In this document: in pieces, positions 34,603 to 43,904 of the stretch
How the letters are laid out: each line of letters begins with the position of its first letter
How positions within the stretch are numbered: position 1 is the first letter of the stretch
Assembly (NCBI RefSeq): GCF_003719295.1
Contig: NZ_RFLW01000001.1
Location: 186,001-250,000, forward strand
Source: Haliea alexandrii
GTDB taxonomy: Bacteria > Pseudomonadota > Gammaproteobacteria > Pseudomonadales > Halieaceae
Reading direction: 5' to 3'
Length of the DNA: 64,000 bases
Notes under the pieces: generated by a model
Database searches by the model: none
What the model saw: only the letters and a program-made list of their open reading frames with translations
What the model was told of the DNA's origin: nothing
Position numbers and translations under genes: made by a program

Positions 34603-36855
34603 CTACTCCACCCGCATCCCGTCCACCTTCTGGAATCCCCGCGGCAGCTTGTTGCCGCGCCGGCCGCGCTCGCCGCGGTAATGTTCCAGCTCGGTGAACT
34701 TGAGGGTGAGGTGGCGCTTACCCGCCTGAATCACCAGTGACTGGGTTTCATTGATGACCTGCACGGTCACCAGGAATTCTTCCCGTGCCTGCACGCGCGC
34801 CGAAGGAATGCCCAGTATCTTGTTGCCTTTGCCACGCGCCAGCTGGGGCAGGTCCGCCAGTGGGAAGACCAGCAGACGCCCCTCATTGGACAACGCCGCC
34901 ACCCAGGCCGCGTCATTCTGCGCCGGCACGGGCGAGGGTTGCAGCACACGGCCACCCTTGGGCAGCGAGAGCACACCCTTGCCCGCACGGTTCTTGGTTT
35001 GCAGATCAGAATACACGGCGACAAAGCCGTAGCCGGCATCGCTGGCCAGCAAGAAGCGTTGCTGCTCATCCGCCAGCAACAGGCCTTCAAAAGTGGCCCC
35101 GGAAGGCGGGTTGATACGGCCGGTCACGGGTTCACCCTGGCCGCGCGCCGAGGGCAGGTTGTGCGAAGCCAGCGTGTAGGCGCGGCCGGTGGAGTCGAGT
35201 ATCACCGTGGGCTGGTTGCTGCGCCCGCGGGCGTCGAGCTTGAAGGCGTCTCCGGATTTGTAGCTCAGACTTGCCGACTCCACCTCGTGGCCCTTGGCGG
35301 CACGGATCCAGCCTTTTTCCGACAGCACCACCGTAATCGGGTCAGCGCTCATCAGTTCCAGTTCGCTGAACGCTCGTGCCTCGTCGCGGCTGGTCAACGG
35401 CGAACGGCGATCGTCGCCGTACTGCTCTGCCGCCGCCTGCAGCTCCTTGCGAATGAGGGTTTTCAGACGAGCCTCGCTGCCCAGAATGAGCTGCAGTGAG
35501 TCGCGCTCCGCGGCCAGTTCGTCCTGCTCGCCACGGATCTTCATCTCCTCCAGCTTCGCCAGGTTGCGCAGCTTCAACTCGAGGATCGATTCGGCCTGGG
35601 TGTCAGTGAGGCCAAAGCGAGCCATCAATGCCGGCTTGGGCTTGTCCTCGGTGCGGATGATATGAATCACCTCGTCGATATTCAGGTAGGCAATCAGGTA
35701 GCCTTCCAGAATATGCAGGCGCTTGAGCACGCGCTCCAGACGGTATTCCAGGCGCCGGCGGACGGTTGCCGTGCGGAAGGCCAGCCATTCGCGCAGAATG
35801 CGGTCCAGTGACTTCACTGCGGGGCGGCCATCCGTGCCGATCATGTTGAGGTTAACCCGGTAGGTTTTCTCCAGGTCGGTGGTGGCGAACAGGTGGCTCA
35901 TCAGCGCTTCACCGTCCACCCGGTTGGAGCGCGGCACTATCACTAACCGCGTCGGGTTTTCGTGGTCCGACTCATCGCGCAGGTCGGCCACCATGGGCAG
36001 CTTGCGCGCCTGCATTTGCCCCGCAATCTGCTCCAGTACGCGGGAACCCGACACCTGGTAGGGCAGGGCACGCACAATGATGTCACCGCCTTCGCGCTCC
36101 CACACAGCGCGCATGCGCAGACCGCCGCGCCCTGAGGCATACAGGGCACGAATGTCTTCCCGGGGCGTGATGATCTCGGCTTCCGTGGGAAAGTCCGGCG
36201 CCTGCACAAACTCGCAGAGTTCCTCCAGCGTGGCCCGCGGGGATTCCAGCAGGTGCACGGCGGCGCTGACCACCTCGCGCAGGTTGTGCGGCGGGATATC
36301 GGTCGCCATACCCACCGCGATGCCGGTGGTGCCGTTGAGCAGCACGTTAGGCACCTGCGCCGGCAACACTGAGGGCTCATCCATTGTGCCGTCGAAGTTC
36401 GGCACCCAGTCCACCGTGCCCTGGCCCAGCTCCCCCAACAGCACCTCAGCGTAGGCAGTCAACCGCGATTCCGTGTAGCGCATGGCAGCGAAGGACTTGG
36501 GATCGTCCGGCGACCCCCAGTTCCCCTGGCCATCCACCAGCGGGTAGCGGTAGCTGAAGTCCTGCGCCATGAGCACCATCGCCTCGTAGGCGGCGCTGTC
36601 ACCGTGCGGGTGAAACTTGCCGATCACGTCGCCCACGGTGCGCGCGGATTTCTTGAACTTTGCCGTGGCCTTCAGGCCCAGCTCGCTCATGGCATAGACA
36701 ATGCGCCGCTGAACCGGCTTCAACCCGTCGCCGATGTGCGGCAGCGCGCGGTCGAGGATGACGTACATGGAATAGTCCAGATACGCTTTTTCCGTGTACT
36801 GATGCATCGAGACCTGCTCGATGCCATCGTTGTCAATTTCCACTATATCGGACAT
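34603..36855 (-). CDS. parC: DNA topoisomerase IV subunit A
   Basis: This 750-residue type IIA topoisomerase subunit decatenates daughter chromosomes together with ParE. The active-site Tyr is Y127 (AAMRYTES). The quinolone-resistance region reads [11 protein letters not shown] with Ser87 and Asp86 in the usual sensitive form. Beta-pinwheel repeats fill the C-terminal third. Length is near E. coli ParC (752). parE is not in the window. The upstream gene on the same strand encodes a cyclic-nucleotide-binding protein. Confidence 0.97.
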   Translation of the reverse strand: MSDIVEIDNDGIEQVSMHQYTEKAYLDYSMYVILDRALPHIGDGLKPVQRRIVYAMSELGLKATAKFKKSARTVGDVIGKFHPHGDSAAYEAMVLMAQDFSYRYPLVDGQGNWGSPDDPKSFAAMRYTESRLTAYAEVLLGELGQGTVDWVPNFDGTMDEPSVLPAQVPNVLLNGTTGIAVGMATDIPPHNLREVVSAAVHLLESPRATLEELCEFVQAPDFPTEAEIITPREDIRALYASGRGGLRMRAVWEREGGDIIVRALPYQVSGSRVLEQIAGQMQARKLPMVADLRDESDHENPTRLVIVPRSNRVDGEALMSHLFATTDLEKTYRVNLNMIGTDGRPAVKSLDRILREWLAFRTATVRRRLEYRLERVLKRLHILEGYLIAYLNIDEVIHIIRTEDKPKPALMARFGLTDTQAESILELKLRNLAKLEEMKIRGEQDELAAERDSLQLILGSEARLKTLIRKELQAAAEQYGDDRRSPLTSRDEARAFSELELMSADPITVVLSEKGWIRAAKGHEVESASLSYKSGDAFKLDARGRSNQPTVILDSTGRAYTLASHNLPSARGQGEPVTGRINPPSGATFEGLLLADEQQRFLLASDAGYGFVAVYSDLQTKNRAGKGVLSLPKGGRVLQPSPVPAQNDAAWVAALSNEGRLLVFPLADLPQLARGKGNKILGIPSARVQAREEFLVTVQVINETQSLVIQAGKRHLTLKFTELEHYRGERGRRGNKLPRGFQKVDGMRVE

Positions 36856-36930
36856 GCAAAAAAGCCTGTTTCCATAATCTCAGGAGTAACAGCTGCCGCC
36901 GCACAGGGGTGCGGCTCCGGCAGCCGGCGC

Positions 36931-37776
36931 TCAGCGTTCGTGCGGGACGTTGCGTGTGGCAACCAGTTGCTCGTTGAGATTGACAATCGAATTGGCCATA
37001 TCCACCAGCAGGCTGTGAATGGTGGCCGGGTTGTTGGCAATGAGGTCGGTGAACTGCTCCTTGCGCACCTTCACTACGGAGCAGCGGGTGCGCGCGCGCA
37101 CCGTGGCACTGCGGTCGGACTGGGTGAGCGCCGCCATGGCACCGAAGATTTCCCCTTCATTGATGCGGCCCACTACGACATCGTCCACGAGCACGTCGGC
37201 GCTGCCGGCAGAGAGGTTGAACACGTAGTCGGCGCGCTCACCCTGCTGGATGATCACGTCACCCGGCTGGAATTCCTCGAAACCCGGCGTCGCCAGCCCT
37301 GACTCGGGGGTATTGGCCGCCGTGATACGCAGCATGAGGCCCGCATAAGTGACCAACAGACGGGTCCACACCTTGGTGGCCGCCGTGTTACTGAACACTT
37401 TTTGCATGAGTTCCAGGCCTGGAAACGCGTAGAGGCTGGCACCGGCCTCACTGCCGTAAACCACAGCCATATTGGCGTTGCTGGTGCCGGCAATATCCGG
37501 CAGCAGGAGGTCGCCCTCGTCGAGCAGGTAGACCGTGCGGCCGAGGTAGCGGGCGGTGAGTGAACCGCTTGCGACGAGATAGAACCGGGTAGCATCAAAG
37601 CCGCGGAACGAGCCGTTGCGCACCGCCTCCACCTGTACCTGCACGGGCTGGATGTCGACACTCTCGATCAGCGCCGACACCAGTTCCTTGAACTGCTGGT
37701 TGAGGTGGGTAAAGTCGGGAGAAAGTTCAGCGTTTGCCAGCATCACCGTGCTCTTCGTCAGTCTTCGCAAGGCCAT
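36931..37776 (-). CDS. tandem cyclic-nucleotide-binding domain protein
   Basis: This 281-residue soluble protein has a clear cNMP-binding (CAP-like) barrel at about 165-265 (FQPGDVIIQQGERADYVFNLSAGSADVLVDD, then GEIFGAMAALTQSDRSATVRAR) and a more diverged one at about 55-120 (FYLVASGSLTARYLGRTVYLLDEGDLLL). There is no helix-turn-helix, so it is not a CRP-type activator; it may be a sensor or regulatory partner. It lies 75 bases before parC on the same strand. Confidence 0.82.
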   Translation of the reverse strand: MALRRLTKSTVMLANAELSPDFTHLNQQFKELVSALIESVDIQPVQVQVEAVRNGSFRGFDATRFYLVASGSLTARYLGRTVYLLDEGDLLLPDIAGTSNANMAVVYGSEAGASLYAFPGLELMQKVFSNTAATKVWTRLLVTYAGLMLRITAANTPESGLATPGFEEFQPGDVIIQQGERADYVFNLSAGSADVLVDDVVVGRINEGEIFGAMAALTQSDRSATVRARTRCSVVKVRKEQFTDLIANNPATIHSLLVDMANSIVNLNEQLVATRNVPHER

Positions 37777-37958
37777 GGGCCCACCTTCGGCAGCCGCGCA
37801 GGCCTACCCTGTCTGCCGGCGCCGAACAGCCCCCGCATACTACCAACTATTCAGGCACCGGAGAATCGCCAATGCAGCGATTTGTCGCCGGGGACAATGC
37901 CACCCGGGCTGCCGGGCATGCTAACATCGCCGACTTTACTCTCGCGGATCGTACCACA

Positions 37959-38441
37959 GTGAAAATCAGCCAAGACACCGTTGTTACCTTTCATTACTCG
38001 TTGCACAACACTGCCGGCGACGAGCTGGAATCCTCCCGAGGCGGCGACCCCAGCGCCTACCTGCACGGCGCCAACAACATTCTGCCGGCACTGGAAGCCG
38101 CGCTGGAGGGGTTGGAGACCGGCGCGCAGACAGACATCGAGCTGACACCCGCAGACGCCTACGGCGAGCGCAGGGAGGGCCGCGAGCAGAAGGTGCCAGT
38201 AAAGCACCTGGTGTACCACGGCAAACTGCGACCGGGGATGACCGTGCAGCTCAACACCAGCGAGGGGCGCCACCCCGTGACCGTGCTCAAGGTGGGCCGC
38301 CACAGCGCCGAGATCGACACCAACCACCCACTTGCCGGGCAATCACTGCGCTTTGCTATCGAGATCGTCGAGGTCCGCGAAGCCAGTGCCGAGGAGCGGT
38401 CACACGGCCATGCGCACGGCGTCGGCGGACACCACCACTGA
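37959..38441 (+). CDS. slyD: SlyD-like FKBP-type peptidyl-prolyl isomerase
   Basis: This 160-residue protein starts MKISQDTVVTFHYSLHN, has the FKBP core split by an insert-in-flap domain (PADAYGERREGREQKVPVKHL to about 130), and ends in a His-rich tail (HGHAHGVGGHHH) able to bind nickel. SlyD acts as folding chaperone and metallochaperone. The GTG at 37959 fits the family start; the open frame extends upstream and an ATG at 37872 is possible. The tail is far shorter than that of E. coli SlyD. The GNAT gene follows after two bases. Confidence 0.9.
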   Translation: MKISQDTVVTFHYSLHNTAGDELESSRGGDPSAYLHGANNILPALEAALEGLETGAQTDIELTPADAYGERREGREQKVPVKHLVYHGKLRPGMTVQLNTSEGRHPVTVLKVGRHSAEIDTNHPLAGQSLRFAIEIVEVREASAEERSHGHAHGVGGHHH

Positions 38442-38443
38442 GC

Positions 38444-38896
38444 GTGAACGGGCACTGGCATAACAGCCGGTTCGAGGCGCTGACGGCGGCTGAGCTCTAT
38501 GCAGTGCTGCAGCTGCGCCAAGACATCTTCGTGGTAGAGCAGGCCTGCGTGTACCGCGATCTCGACGGTCTCGATGCCGAGAGCTGGCATATGCGCTGCG
38601 TGAGCGGAGAGCAGGCGCTCGCCTATCAGCGCTGCCTGCCGCCGGGTCTGAGCTACCCCGAGAGTTCGCTGGGGCGAATTGTCGTGGCTACCAGTACCCG
38701 AGGCACGGGCCTGGGCCGCGAACTGGTGCAGAGAGGCATCGACTTCAACCTGGCACAATGGCCGGGTGCGGGCATTGCCATCGGCGCCCAGGCCTACCTG
38801 CGCAGCTTTTACGCCAGCGTGGGGTTTGTGGCGGCGGGCGAGCCATACCTGGAGGACGGCATCTTCCACATCCACATGCAGTTCAAGCCGGGCTAG
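38444..38896 (+). CDS. ElaA-type GNAT N-acetyltransferase
   Basis: This 150-residue acetyltransferase has LRQDIFVVEQACVYRDLDGLD near the N-terminus and an acetyl-CoA loop region RIVVATSTRGTGLGRELVQ, both as in ElaA. The substrate is unknown. The GTG starts two bases after slyD. Its last 14 bases overlap the convergent dtd gene. Confidence 0.88.
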   Translation: MNGHWHNSRFEALTAAELYAVLQLRQDIFVVEQACVYRDLDGLDAESWHMRCVSGEQALAYQRCLPPGLSYPESSLGRIVVATSTRGTGLGRELVQRGIDFNLAQWPGAGIAIGAQAYLRSFYASVGFVAAGEPYLEDGIFHIHMQFKPG

Positions 38897-39329
38897 ATTC
38901 CAGCAGGAACGTCACCGGGCCATCATTGACCAGGCTCACCTGCATATTGGCACCAAATTCACCGGCAGCCACGCCGGCATGGCGCGCGCGCAGCTCGGCC
39001 AGCATCCACGCGTAGAACGGCTCGGCCTCGGCCGGCGCCATGGCGGTGGAGAAGCCCGGGCGCAGGCCCTTGCCGGTATCCGCAGCGAGTGTGAACTGGG
39101 AAACCAGCAGCACTTCTCCGCCCACGTCCGTCACGCTGCGGTTCATGCGCCCGTCCGCATCGGGGAAAATCCGGTAGTCGAGTATGCGCTGCAGCAGGCG
39201 CGCGCCCGCCTCACGCTGATCGCCCTGCTCCAGCCCGAGAAACACCAGTAAACCGCTGCCGATTACCCCGACAGAGCGCTCACCCACGGTCACTCTGGCC
39301 GTGGTCACGCGCTGCAGCAGGGCCTTCAT
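38883..39329 (-). CDS. dtd: D-aminoacyl-tRNA deacylase
   Basis: This 148-residue enzyme removes D-amino acids (and glycine from tRNA-Ala) from mischarged tRNAs. The start MKALLQRVTTARVTV, the SQFTLAADT block and the cross-subunit Gly-cisPro motif in NDGPVTF are diagnostic. It is active as a homodimer. It lies 15 bases after typA on the same strand. Confidence 0.97.
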   Translation of the reverse strand: MKALLQRVTTARVTVGERSVGVIGSGLLVFLGLEQGDQREAGARLLQRILDYRIFPDADGRMNRSVTDVGGEVLLVSQFTLAADTGKGLRPGFSTAMAPAEAEPFYAWMLAELRARHAGVAAGEFGANMQVSLVNDGPVTFLLESSPA

Positions 39330-39344
39330 GCCGCTGACCGCGCC

Positions 39345-41156
39345 TCAGCCACGCCCGGCACGACGCCGCTCGTGTTCCAGCAGGAGCTTCTTGCGCAGGC
39401 GAATGCTCTCCGGGGTGACTTCAACCAGCTCGTCGTCCTCGATGAATTCCAGCGCCTGCTCCAGACTGTGGCGCACGTGCGGGGTCAGCGTCAGCGCCTC
39501 ATCCGTTCCGGATGCCCGCACGTTGGTCAACTGCTTGCCCTTGATCGGGTTCACGGTGAGGTCGTTGCCACGACTGTGCAGGCCAATGATCTGACCTTCA
39601 TACACTTCCACGTTGGGGCCGATATACAGGCGTCCGCGGTCCTGCAGGTTGAACAGGGAGTAGGCCAGTGTCTTGCCTTTCACCATGGACACCAGCACGC
39701 CGTTGCTGCGCTTGGCGATCTCCTGATTCTTCACCGCACCGTAGTGGTCGAACACGTGGGTCAGAATGCCGCTGCCTGAGGTGAGGGTCAGGAACAGGCC
39801 GCGGAAACCGATCAGGCCACGCGCGGGGATAATGAATTCCAGACGCACCCGGCCCTTGCCGTCCGGCGTCATGTTTTCCAGCGAGGCACGGCGCAGGCCC
39901 AGCTCTTCCATGATGGCGCCCTGGTGCTGCTCCTCACAGTCGATCACCAGCTGCTCGTAGGGCTCCTGCATCACGCCATCGATTTCTTTCTGAATCACCT
40001 CGGGGCGCGAAACACCGAGCTCAAAGCCTTCGCGACGCATGCTTTCGATCAGCACCGAGAGGTGCAGCTCGCCGCGCCCGGATACCTTGAACTTGTCCGG
40101 TGAATCGCCCGGCTCAACCCGCAGCGCCACGTTGTGGATAAGTTCGCGCTCCAGGCGCTCCTTGATGTTGCGGGTCGTCACGAATTTGCCTTCGCGGCCG
40201 GCGAACGGCGAATCGTTCACCTGGAACGTCATGCTCACGGTGGGCTCATCCACGGTTAGCGGCGGCAGCGCCTCCACGGTAGCGGGGTCGCACAACGTGT
40301 CGGAAATATTCAAGCCCTCGATACCGGTCACACAGACAATGTCGCCGGCCGCGACGGACTGAACTTCCACTCGTTCGAGCCCCATGTAGCCCATGACCTG
40401 CAGCACGCGCCCGTTGCGGGTTTTGCCTTCGCGGTCGATGACCGTCACCTGGGTGTTCGGCTTCAGGGTGCCGCGGGTTACGCGGCCGACGCCGATAACA
40501 CCGACATAGCTGTTGTAGTCCAGTGCACTGATCTGCAGCTGCAGCGGCCCCTCGCGATCAACCGCAGGAGTGGGCACCTTCTCGATAATGGTCTCGAACA
40601 GCGGCTGCATATCGTCCGCCATGTCCTCGTGGTCGAGGCCGGCTATCCCCTGAATGGCAGAGGCGAACACAATGGGGAAGTCGAGCTGCTCATCGGTGGC
40701 CCCGAGGCGATCAAACAGGTCGAAAACCTGGTCTACCACCCAGTCGGGACGCGCGCCCGGGCGGTCCACCTTGTTGATGACAACAATCGGGTTAAGGCCT
40801 TGCTCGAAGGCCTTGGAGGTCACAAAGCGAGTTTGCGGCATGGGGCCGTCTACCGCATCCACCAGCAACAGGACGGAATCCACCATGGAGAGTACGCGCT
40901 CGACTTCGCCGCCAAAATCGGCGTGTCCGGGCGTGTCCACGATGTTGATGCGGTAGTCGTTCCAGCGAATGGCCGTGTTCTTGGCCAGAATGGTGATGCC
41001 GCGCTCCCGCTCCTGGTCGTTGGAGTCCATGATGCGCTCGGCCCCCTCGGAGCGACGATCAAGTGTCCCCGACTGATTCAGCAGGCAGTCCACGAGCGTG
41101 GTTTTGCCGTGGTCAACGTGGGCGATAATGGCGATGTTGCGAAGCTTCTCAATCAA
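39345..41156 (-). CDS. typA: ribosome-associated GTPase TypA/BipA
   Basis: This 603-residue translational GTPase works in 50S assembly and stress adaptation. The G1 motif AHVDHGKT is at 12-19, followed by [12 protein letters not shown] (switch I), [12 protein letters not shown] (G3) and [10 protein letters not shown] (G4), then EF-G-like domains and the TypA-specific C-terminal domain. The TTG at 41156 aligns with the usual start ([10 protein letters not shown]) and has GAGG eight bases upstream. The frame stays open 126 bases further, without family support. Confidence 0.97.
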   Translation of the reverse strand: MIEKLRNIAIIAHVDHGKTTLVDCLLNQSGTLDRRSEGAERIMDSNDQERERGITILAKNTAIRWNDYRINIVDTPGHADFGGEVERVLSMVDSVLLLVDAVDGPMPQTRFVTSKAFEQGLNPIVVINKVDRPGARPDWVVDQVFDLFDRLGATDEQLDFPIVFASAIQGIAGLDHEDMADDMQPLFETIIEKVPTPAVDREGPLQLQISALDYNSYVGVIGVGRVTRGTLKPNTQVTVIDREGKTRNGRVLQVMGYMGLERVEVQSVAAGDIVCVTGIEGLNISDTLCDPATVEALPPLTVDEPTVSMTFQVNDSPFAGREGKFVTTRNIKERLERELIHNVALRVEPGDSPDKFKVSGRGELHLSVLIESMRREGFELGVSRPEVIQKEIDGVMQEPYEQLVIDCEEQHQGAIMEELGLRRASLENMTPDGKGRVRLEFIIPARGLIGFRGLFLTLTSGSGILTHVFDHYGAVKNQEIAKRSNGVLVSMVKGKTLAYSLFNLQDRGRLYIGPNVEVYEGQIIGLHSRGNDLTVNPIKGKQLTNVRASGTDEALTLTPHVRHSLEQALEFIEDDELVEVTPESIRLRKKLLLEHERRRAGRG

Positions 41157-41324
41157 GGGGAATTCCTCAAACCGGTCACCCGGCAGCAAAAAAGGCGGCG
41201 GATTATACCTCAGCACCACGGCGAGCGCAGAATCCGTTTCCGGTGATAATGCGGTATTCAGCCGCAATACCCTGCGTGGCACCCGCAGCGGACACCTGCA
41301 GCCGGTTTGCGCCCAAGCCGTGAC

Positions 41325-41363
41325 GCACCAAAATAATGCACTCGTGCATCAAAATAACGCACC
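41325..41363 (+). promoter_or_regulatory. two NtrC-like enhancer sites upstream of glnA
   Basis: GCACCAAAATAATGCA at 41325-41340 and TGCATCAAAATAACGCACC at 41345-41363 each resemble the NtrC palindrome TGCAC(C/T)-N5-(A/G)GTGCA. They are 20 bases apart centre to centre, about two helical turns, and end 69 bases before the sigma-54 promoter. That is the spacing and pairing seen at enteric glnA, where NtrC-P binds cooperatively. Confidence 0.75.
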
Positions 41364-41432
41364 GGTATAGCGCACGGCCGGACCGGCAATGATAAACTGC
41401 GGCAAAACAGGGGCTTAGGCCCCTCAGAATTC

Positions 41433-41448
41433 TGGCATGGGTTTTGCT
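41433..41448 (+). promoter_or_regulatory. sigma-54 promoter of glnA
   Basis: TGGCATGGGTTTTGCT matches the sigma-54 consensus (TGGCAYR-N4-TTGCW) at every defined position, with the GG and GC separated by ten bases. Transcription would start near 41459, leaving a leader of about 110 bases before the glnA ATG. The rest of the 413-base gap between typA and glnA shows no gene. Confidence 0.88.
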
Positions 41449-41569
41449 CCTAGGAATCCTGCCAAGATTCGCTGGCCGCTGACGGGGCGCTCGCAAGCAA
41501 CCGCCGCACCAGGAACACGCACTGCGCCGAACACTGTGGCACGACTTTACACCCCATGGAGGACATCCA

Positions 41570-42976
41570 ATGTCAGAGCACACTCTGAACCTGATCAAGA
41601 ATAGCGAAGCAAAATGGGTTGACCTGCGCTTCACGGACACCAAAGGCAAGGAACAGCACGTCACCCTGCCCGCAAGCGCCGTGGACGATGATTTCTTTGA
41701 AGATGGCCAGATGTTTGATGGCTCCTCCATCGCCGGCTGGAAAGGCATCAACGAATCCGACATGATCCTGATGCCGGACGACAGCACTGCCGTTCTCGAC
41801 CCCTTCACCGACGACACCACCGTTATCCTGCGCTGCGACATCGTTGAGCCCAGCACCATGCAGGGCTACGAGCGCGACCCGCGCTCCGTTGCACACCGCG
41901 CCCAGGAATATCTGAAGACTACCGGCATCGGTGACACCGCGTTCTTCGGCCCCGAACCCGAGTTTTTCGTTTTCGATGACATCAAGTGGCACGCGGACAT
42001 CTCCGGCGCCGGCTACGCTATCAGCTCATCCGAGGCAGCCTGGTCATCCAACCTGCATCAGGAAGACGGCAACACCGGCCACCGCCCGCGGGTCAAAGGC
42101 GGCTACTTCCCCGTACCTCCAGTGGACTCACTGCACGACATCCGCGCAGCCATGTGCACCGCGATGGAGCAAATGGGTCTGGGCGTTGAAGTACACCACC
42201 ACGAAGTGGGTACCGCCGGCCAGTGTGAGATCGGCGTCAAGTTCAATACGCTGGTGAAAAAGGCGGACGAAGTCCAGATCCTCAAATACTGCGTGCACAA
42301 CGTGGCACACGCCTACGGCAAAACGGCAACCTTTATGCCCAAGCCGCTGGTCGGTGATAACGGCTCCGGCATGCACGTCCACATGTCCATCTCCAAGGAC
42401 GGCACCAACACCTTTGCTGGTGACGGCTACTCCGGCCTGTCGGAAACCGCGCTGTACTACATTGGCGGCGTAATCAAGCACGCCAAGGCGCTGAATGCCT
42501 TCACCAACCCGGCGACCAACTCCTACAAGCGCCTGGTGCCTGGCTTTGAAGCGCCGGTGATGCTGGCCTATTCGGCCCGCAACCGCTCAGCGTCGATTCG
42601 TATCCCCTACGTTGCCAGCCCCAAGGGCAAGCGCGTGGAAGTGCGTTTCCCCGACCCGGCAGCCAACCCCTACCTGGCGTTTGCGGCCCTGCTGATGGCC
42701 GGCCTGGACGGCATCCAGAACAAGATCCACCCCGGCGATGCCGCCGACAAGGATCTTTACGACCTGCCGCCCGAGGAAGGCAAGGCCATCCCCACCGTGT
42801 GCTCCAGCCTGAGCGAAGCGCTAAAGTCGCTTGATGAGGACCGCGGCTTCCTGACCGCCGGCGGCGTGTTTACCGACGATATGATCGATGGCTACATCGA
42901 CCTGAAATCGGCAGACATTGAACGTCTGAACATGACCACGCACCCGGTCGAGTTCGACATGTACTACTCCGTGTAA
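41570..42976 (+). CDS. glnA: glutamine synthetase, type I
   Basis: This 468-residue enzyme makes glutamine from glutamate, ammonia and ATP as a dodecamer. Signatures include [28 protein letters not shown], the ATP-binding [14 protein letters not shown], and [20 protein letters not shown]. Tyr397 in [10 protein letters not shown] is the adenylylation site, with the same residue number as E. coli, so GlnE control is expected. A sigma-54 promoter with paired NtrC sites lies upstream, and an intrinsic terminator follows. Confidence 0.99.
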   Translation: MSEHTLNLIKNSEAKWVDLRFTDTKGKEQHVTLPASAVDDDFFEDGQMFDGSSIAGWKGINESDMILMPDDSTAVLDPFTDDTTVILRCDIVEPSTMQGYERDPRSVAHRAQEYLKTTGIGDTAFFGPEPEFFVFDDIKWHADISGAGYAISSSEAAWSSNLHQEDGNTGHRPRVKGGYFPVPPVDSLHDIRAAMCTAMEQMGLGVEVHHHEVGTAGQCEIGVKFNTLVKKADEVQILKYCVHNVAHAYGKTATFMPKPLVGDNGSGMHVHMSISKDGTNTFAGDGYSGLSETALYYIGGVIKHAKALNAFTNPATNSYKRLVPGFEAPVMLAYSARNRSASIRIPYVASPKGKRVEVRFPDPAANPYLAFAALLMAGLDGIQNKIHPGDAADKDLYDLPPEEGKAIPTVCSSLSEALKSLDEDRGFLTAGGVFTDDMIDGYIDLKSADIERLNMTTHPVEFDMYYSV

Positions 42977-42994
42977 AACGCGGATTGCTGTTGC

Positions 42995-43022
42995 AAGGCC
43001 CGCCATGTGCGGGCCTTTTTTT
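42995..43022 (+). terminator. intrinsic terminator of glnA
   Basis: AAGGCCCGC, loop, GCGGGCCTT followed by a run of T, starting about 18 bases after the glnA stop. It separates glnA from the DUF4124 gene and glnLG. Confidence 0.92.
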
Positions 43023-43109
43023 GCGCTACTGCTGGCGCATCTGGCGTAGGGCGCCCGGGAAATGTCTGCTAAGGTTGTCTCACGTTGCCGCTTGCGAGGC
43101 CCACCGCCG

Positions 43110-43649
43110 ATGATTCGTTTCCTCCTGTTATTGTCACTGCTGCTCTCAGCCACCGTGCAGGCCAACCAGCCCATCTACAAATCCACCGATGCCCAGGGCA
43201 ATGTGGTCTACACCGACAAGCCCCCCGCGGAAGGCACCAACCGGGAAGAGGTGAAATTGCAGCGCCTGAACACACAGCCGGCACCCGAGATGCGGAGCAC
43301 ACCGCGGGCGCCGGCACGCAGCAGCGCGGCAGCGGCGACCGTGGAACGGAACGTCACTATCACCTCGCCTGCGGACCAGACCGTCATTCCCATGGGGCAG
43401 CAGGGCGACTTCACCGTGGAAGCTACGACGACACCCCCCCTCGGCGCCGGCGAGGCGCTGCAACTGCAGATCGATGGCACGCCTGCAGGCGAGCCCCAGG
43501 CCAGCGGTCGCTGGGCCCTGACCAACGTGCTGCGCGGTGGGCACGCGCTGAGCGTGGTGCGCCTGGGTGCCGACGGCACCGAACTGGCGCGCTCCGCCTC
43601 GGTCCACGTGCAGGTGATGCGCCCCTACAACATCCAGAACCGCAACTAG
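43110..43649 (+). CDS. DUF4124 domain-containing exported protein
   Basis: This 179-residue protein has a signal peptide (MIRFLLLLSLLLSATVQA, cleavage expected near 18-19), then a DUF4124 segment (IYKSTDAQGNVVYTDKPP) and a C-terminal beta-rich domain of about 80 residues (about 95-175) with an Ig-like look (LQLQIDGTPAGEPQASGRW). Function is unknown. Genes of this type often sit between glnA and glnL in gammaproteobacteria. The ATG at 43110 starts the signal peptide; an upstream in-frame ATG adds 16 residues that would spoil it. Confidence 0.85.
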   Translation: MIRFLLLLSLLLSATVQANQPIYKSTDAQGNVVYTDKPPAEGTNREEVKLQRLNTQPAPEMRSTPRAPARSSAAAATVERNVTITSPADQTVIPMGQQGDFTVEATTTPPLGAGEALQLQIDGTPAGEPQASGRWALTNVLRGGHALSVVRLGADGTELARSASVHVQVMRPYNIQNRN

Positions 43650-43842
43650 CCCCACGCTGGACATCCTGGCCTCCGTCGCGCACTATAATGGTGCAATTCA
43701 TTCGTGCGCGCTGAAGAAGTACACGCCGGCCTCCCGAGAATCGCGGCCAGCGCCGACTGCCACGCATAAAGTAAGCACACACTTACCCTGAAAACTCAGT
43801 TTTAAGCGGCACGATTAGGAGAAGTAAGCCCTTAAGGGAAGT

Positions 43843-43858
43843 TGGCGTCATTCTTGCT
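43843..43858 (+). promoter_or_regulatory. sigma-54-type promoter upstream of glnL
   Basis: TGGCGTCATTCTTGCT has GG and GC separated by exactly ten bases and matches the sigma-54 pattern except G for A at position 5. Transcription would begin near 43870, about 35 bases before the glnL ATG. No NtrC site as clear as those of glnA is seen in the 193 bases upstream of this element (43650-43842), though short inverted repeats (GTAAG/CTTAC, AAAACT/AGTTTT) occur. Confidence 0.6.
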
Positions 43859-43904
43859 TTGCCAACAGGCGTACCGCGCTCAGGCGGTCAATCATGGGGC
43901 AGGC

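Noticed and set aside
34603-36855. possible fluoroquinolone-resistance substitution in parC
   Set aside because: The region reads [11 protein letters not shown] with Ser87 intact, the sensitive form.
43785-43845. Small inverted repeats (AAAACT/AGTTTT, CCCTTAAGGG) before glnL
   Set aside because: Short and no match to the NtrC pattern; noted only in the promoter entry.
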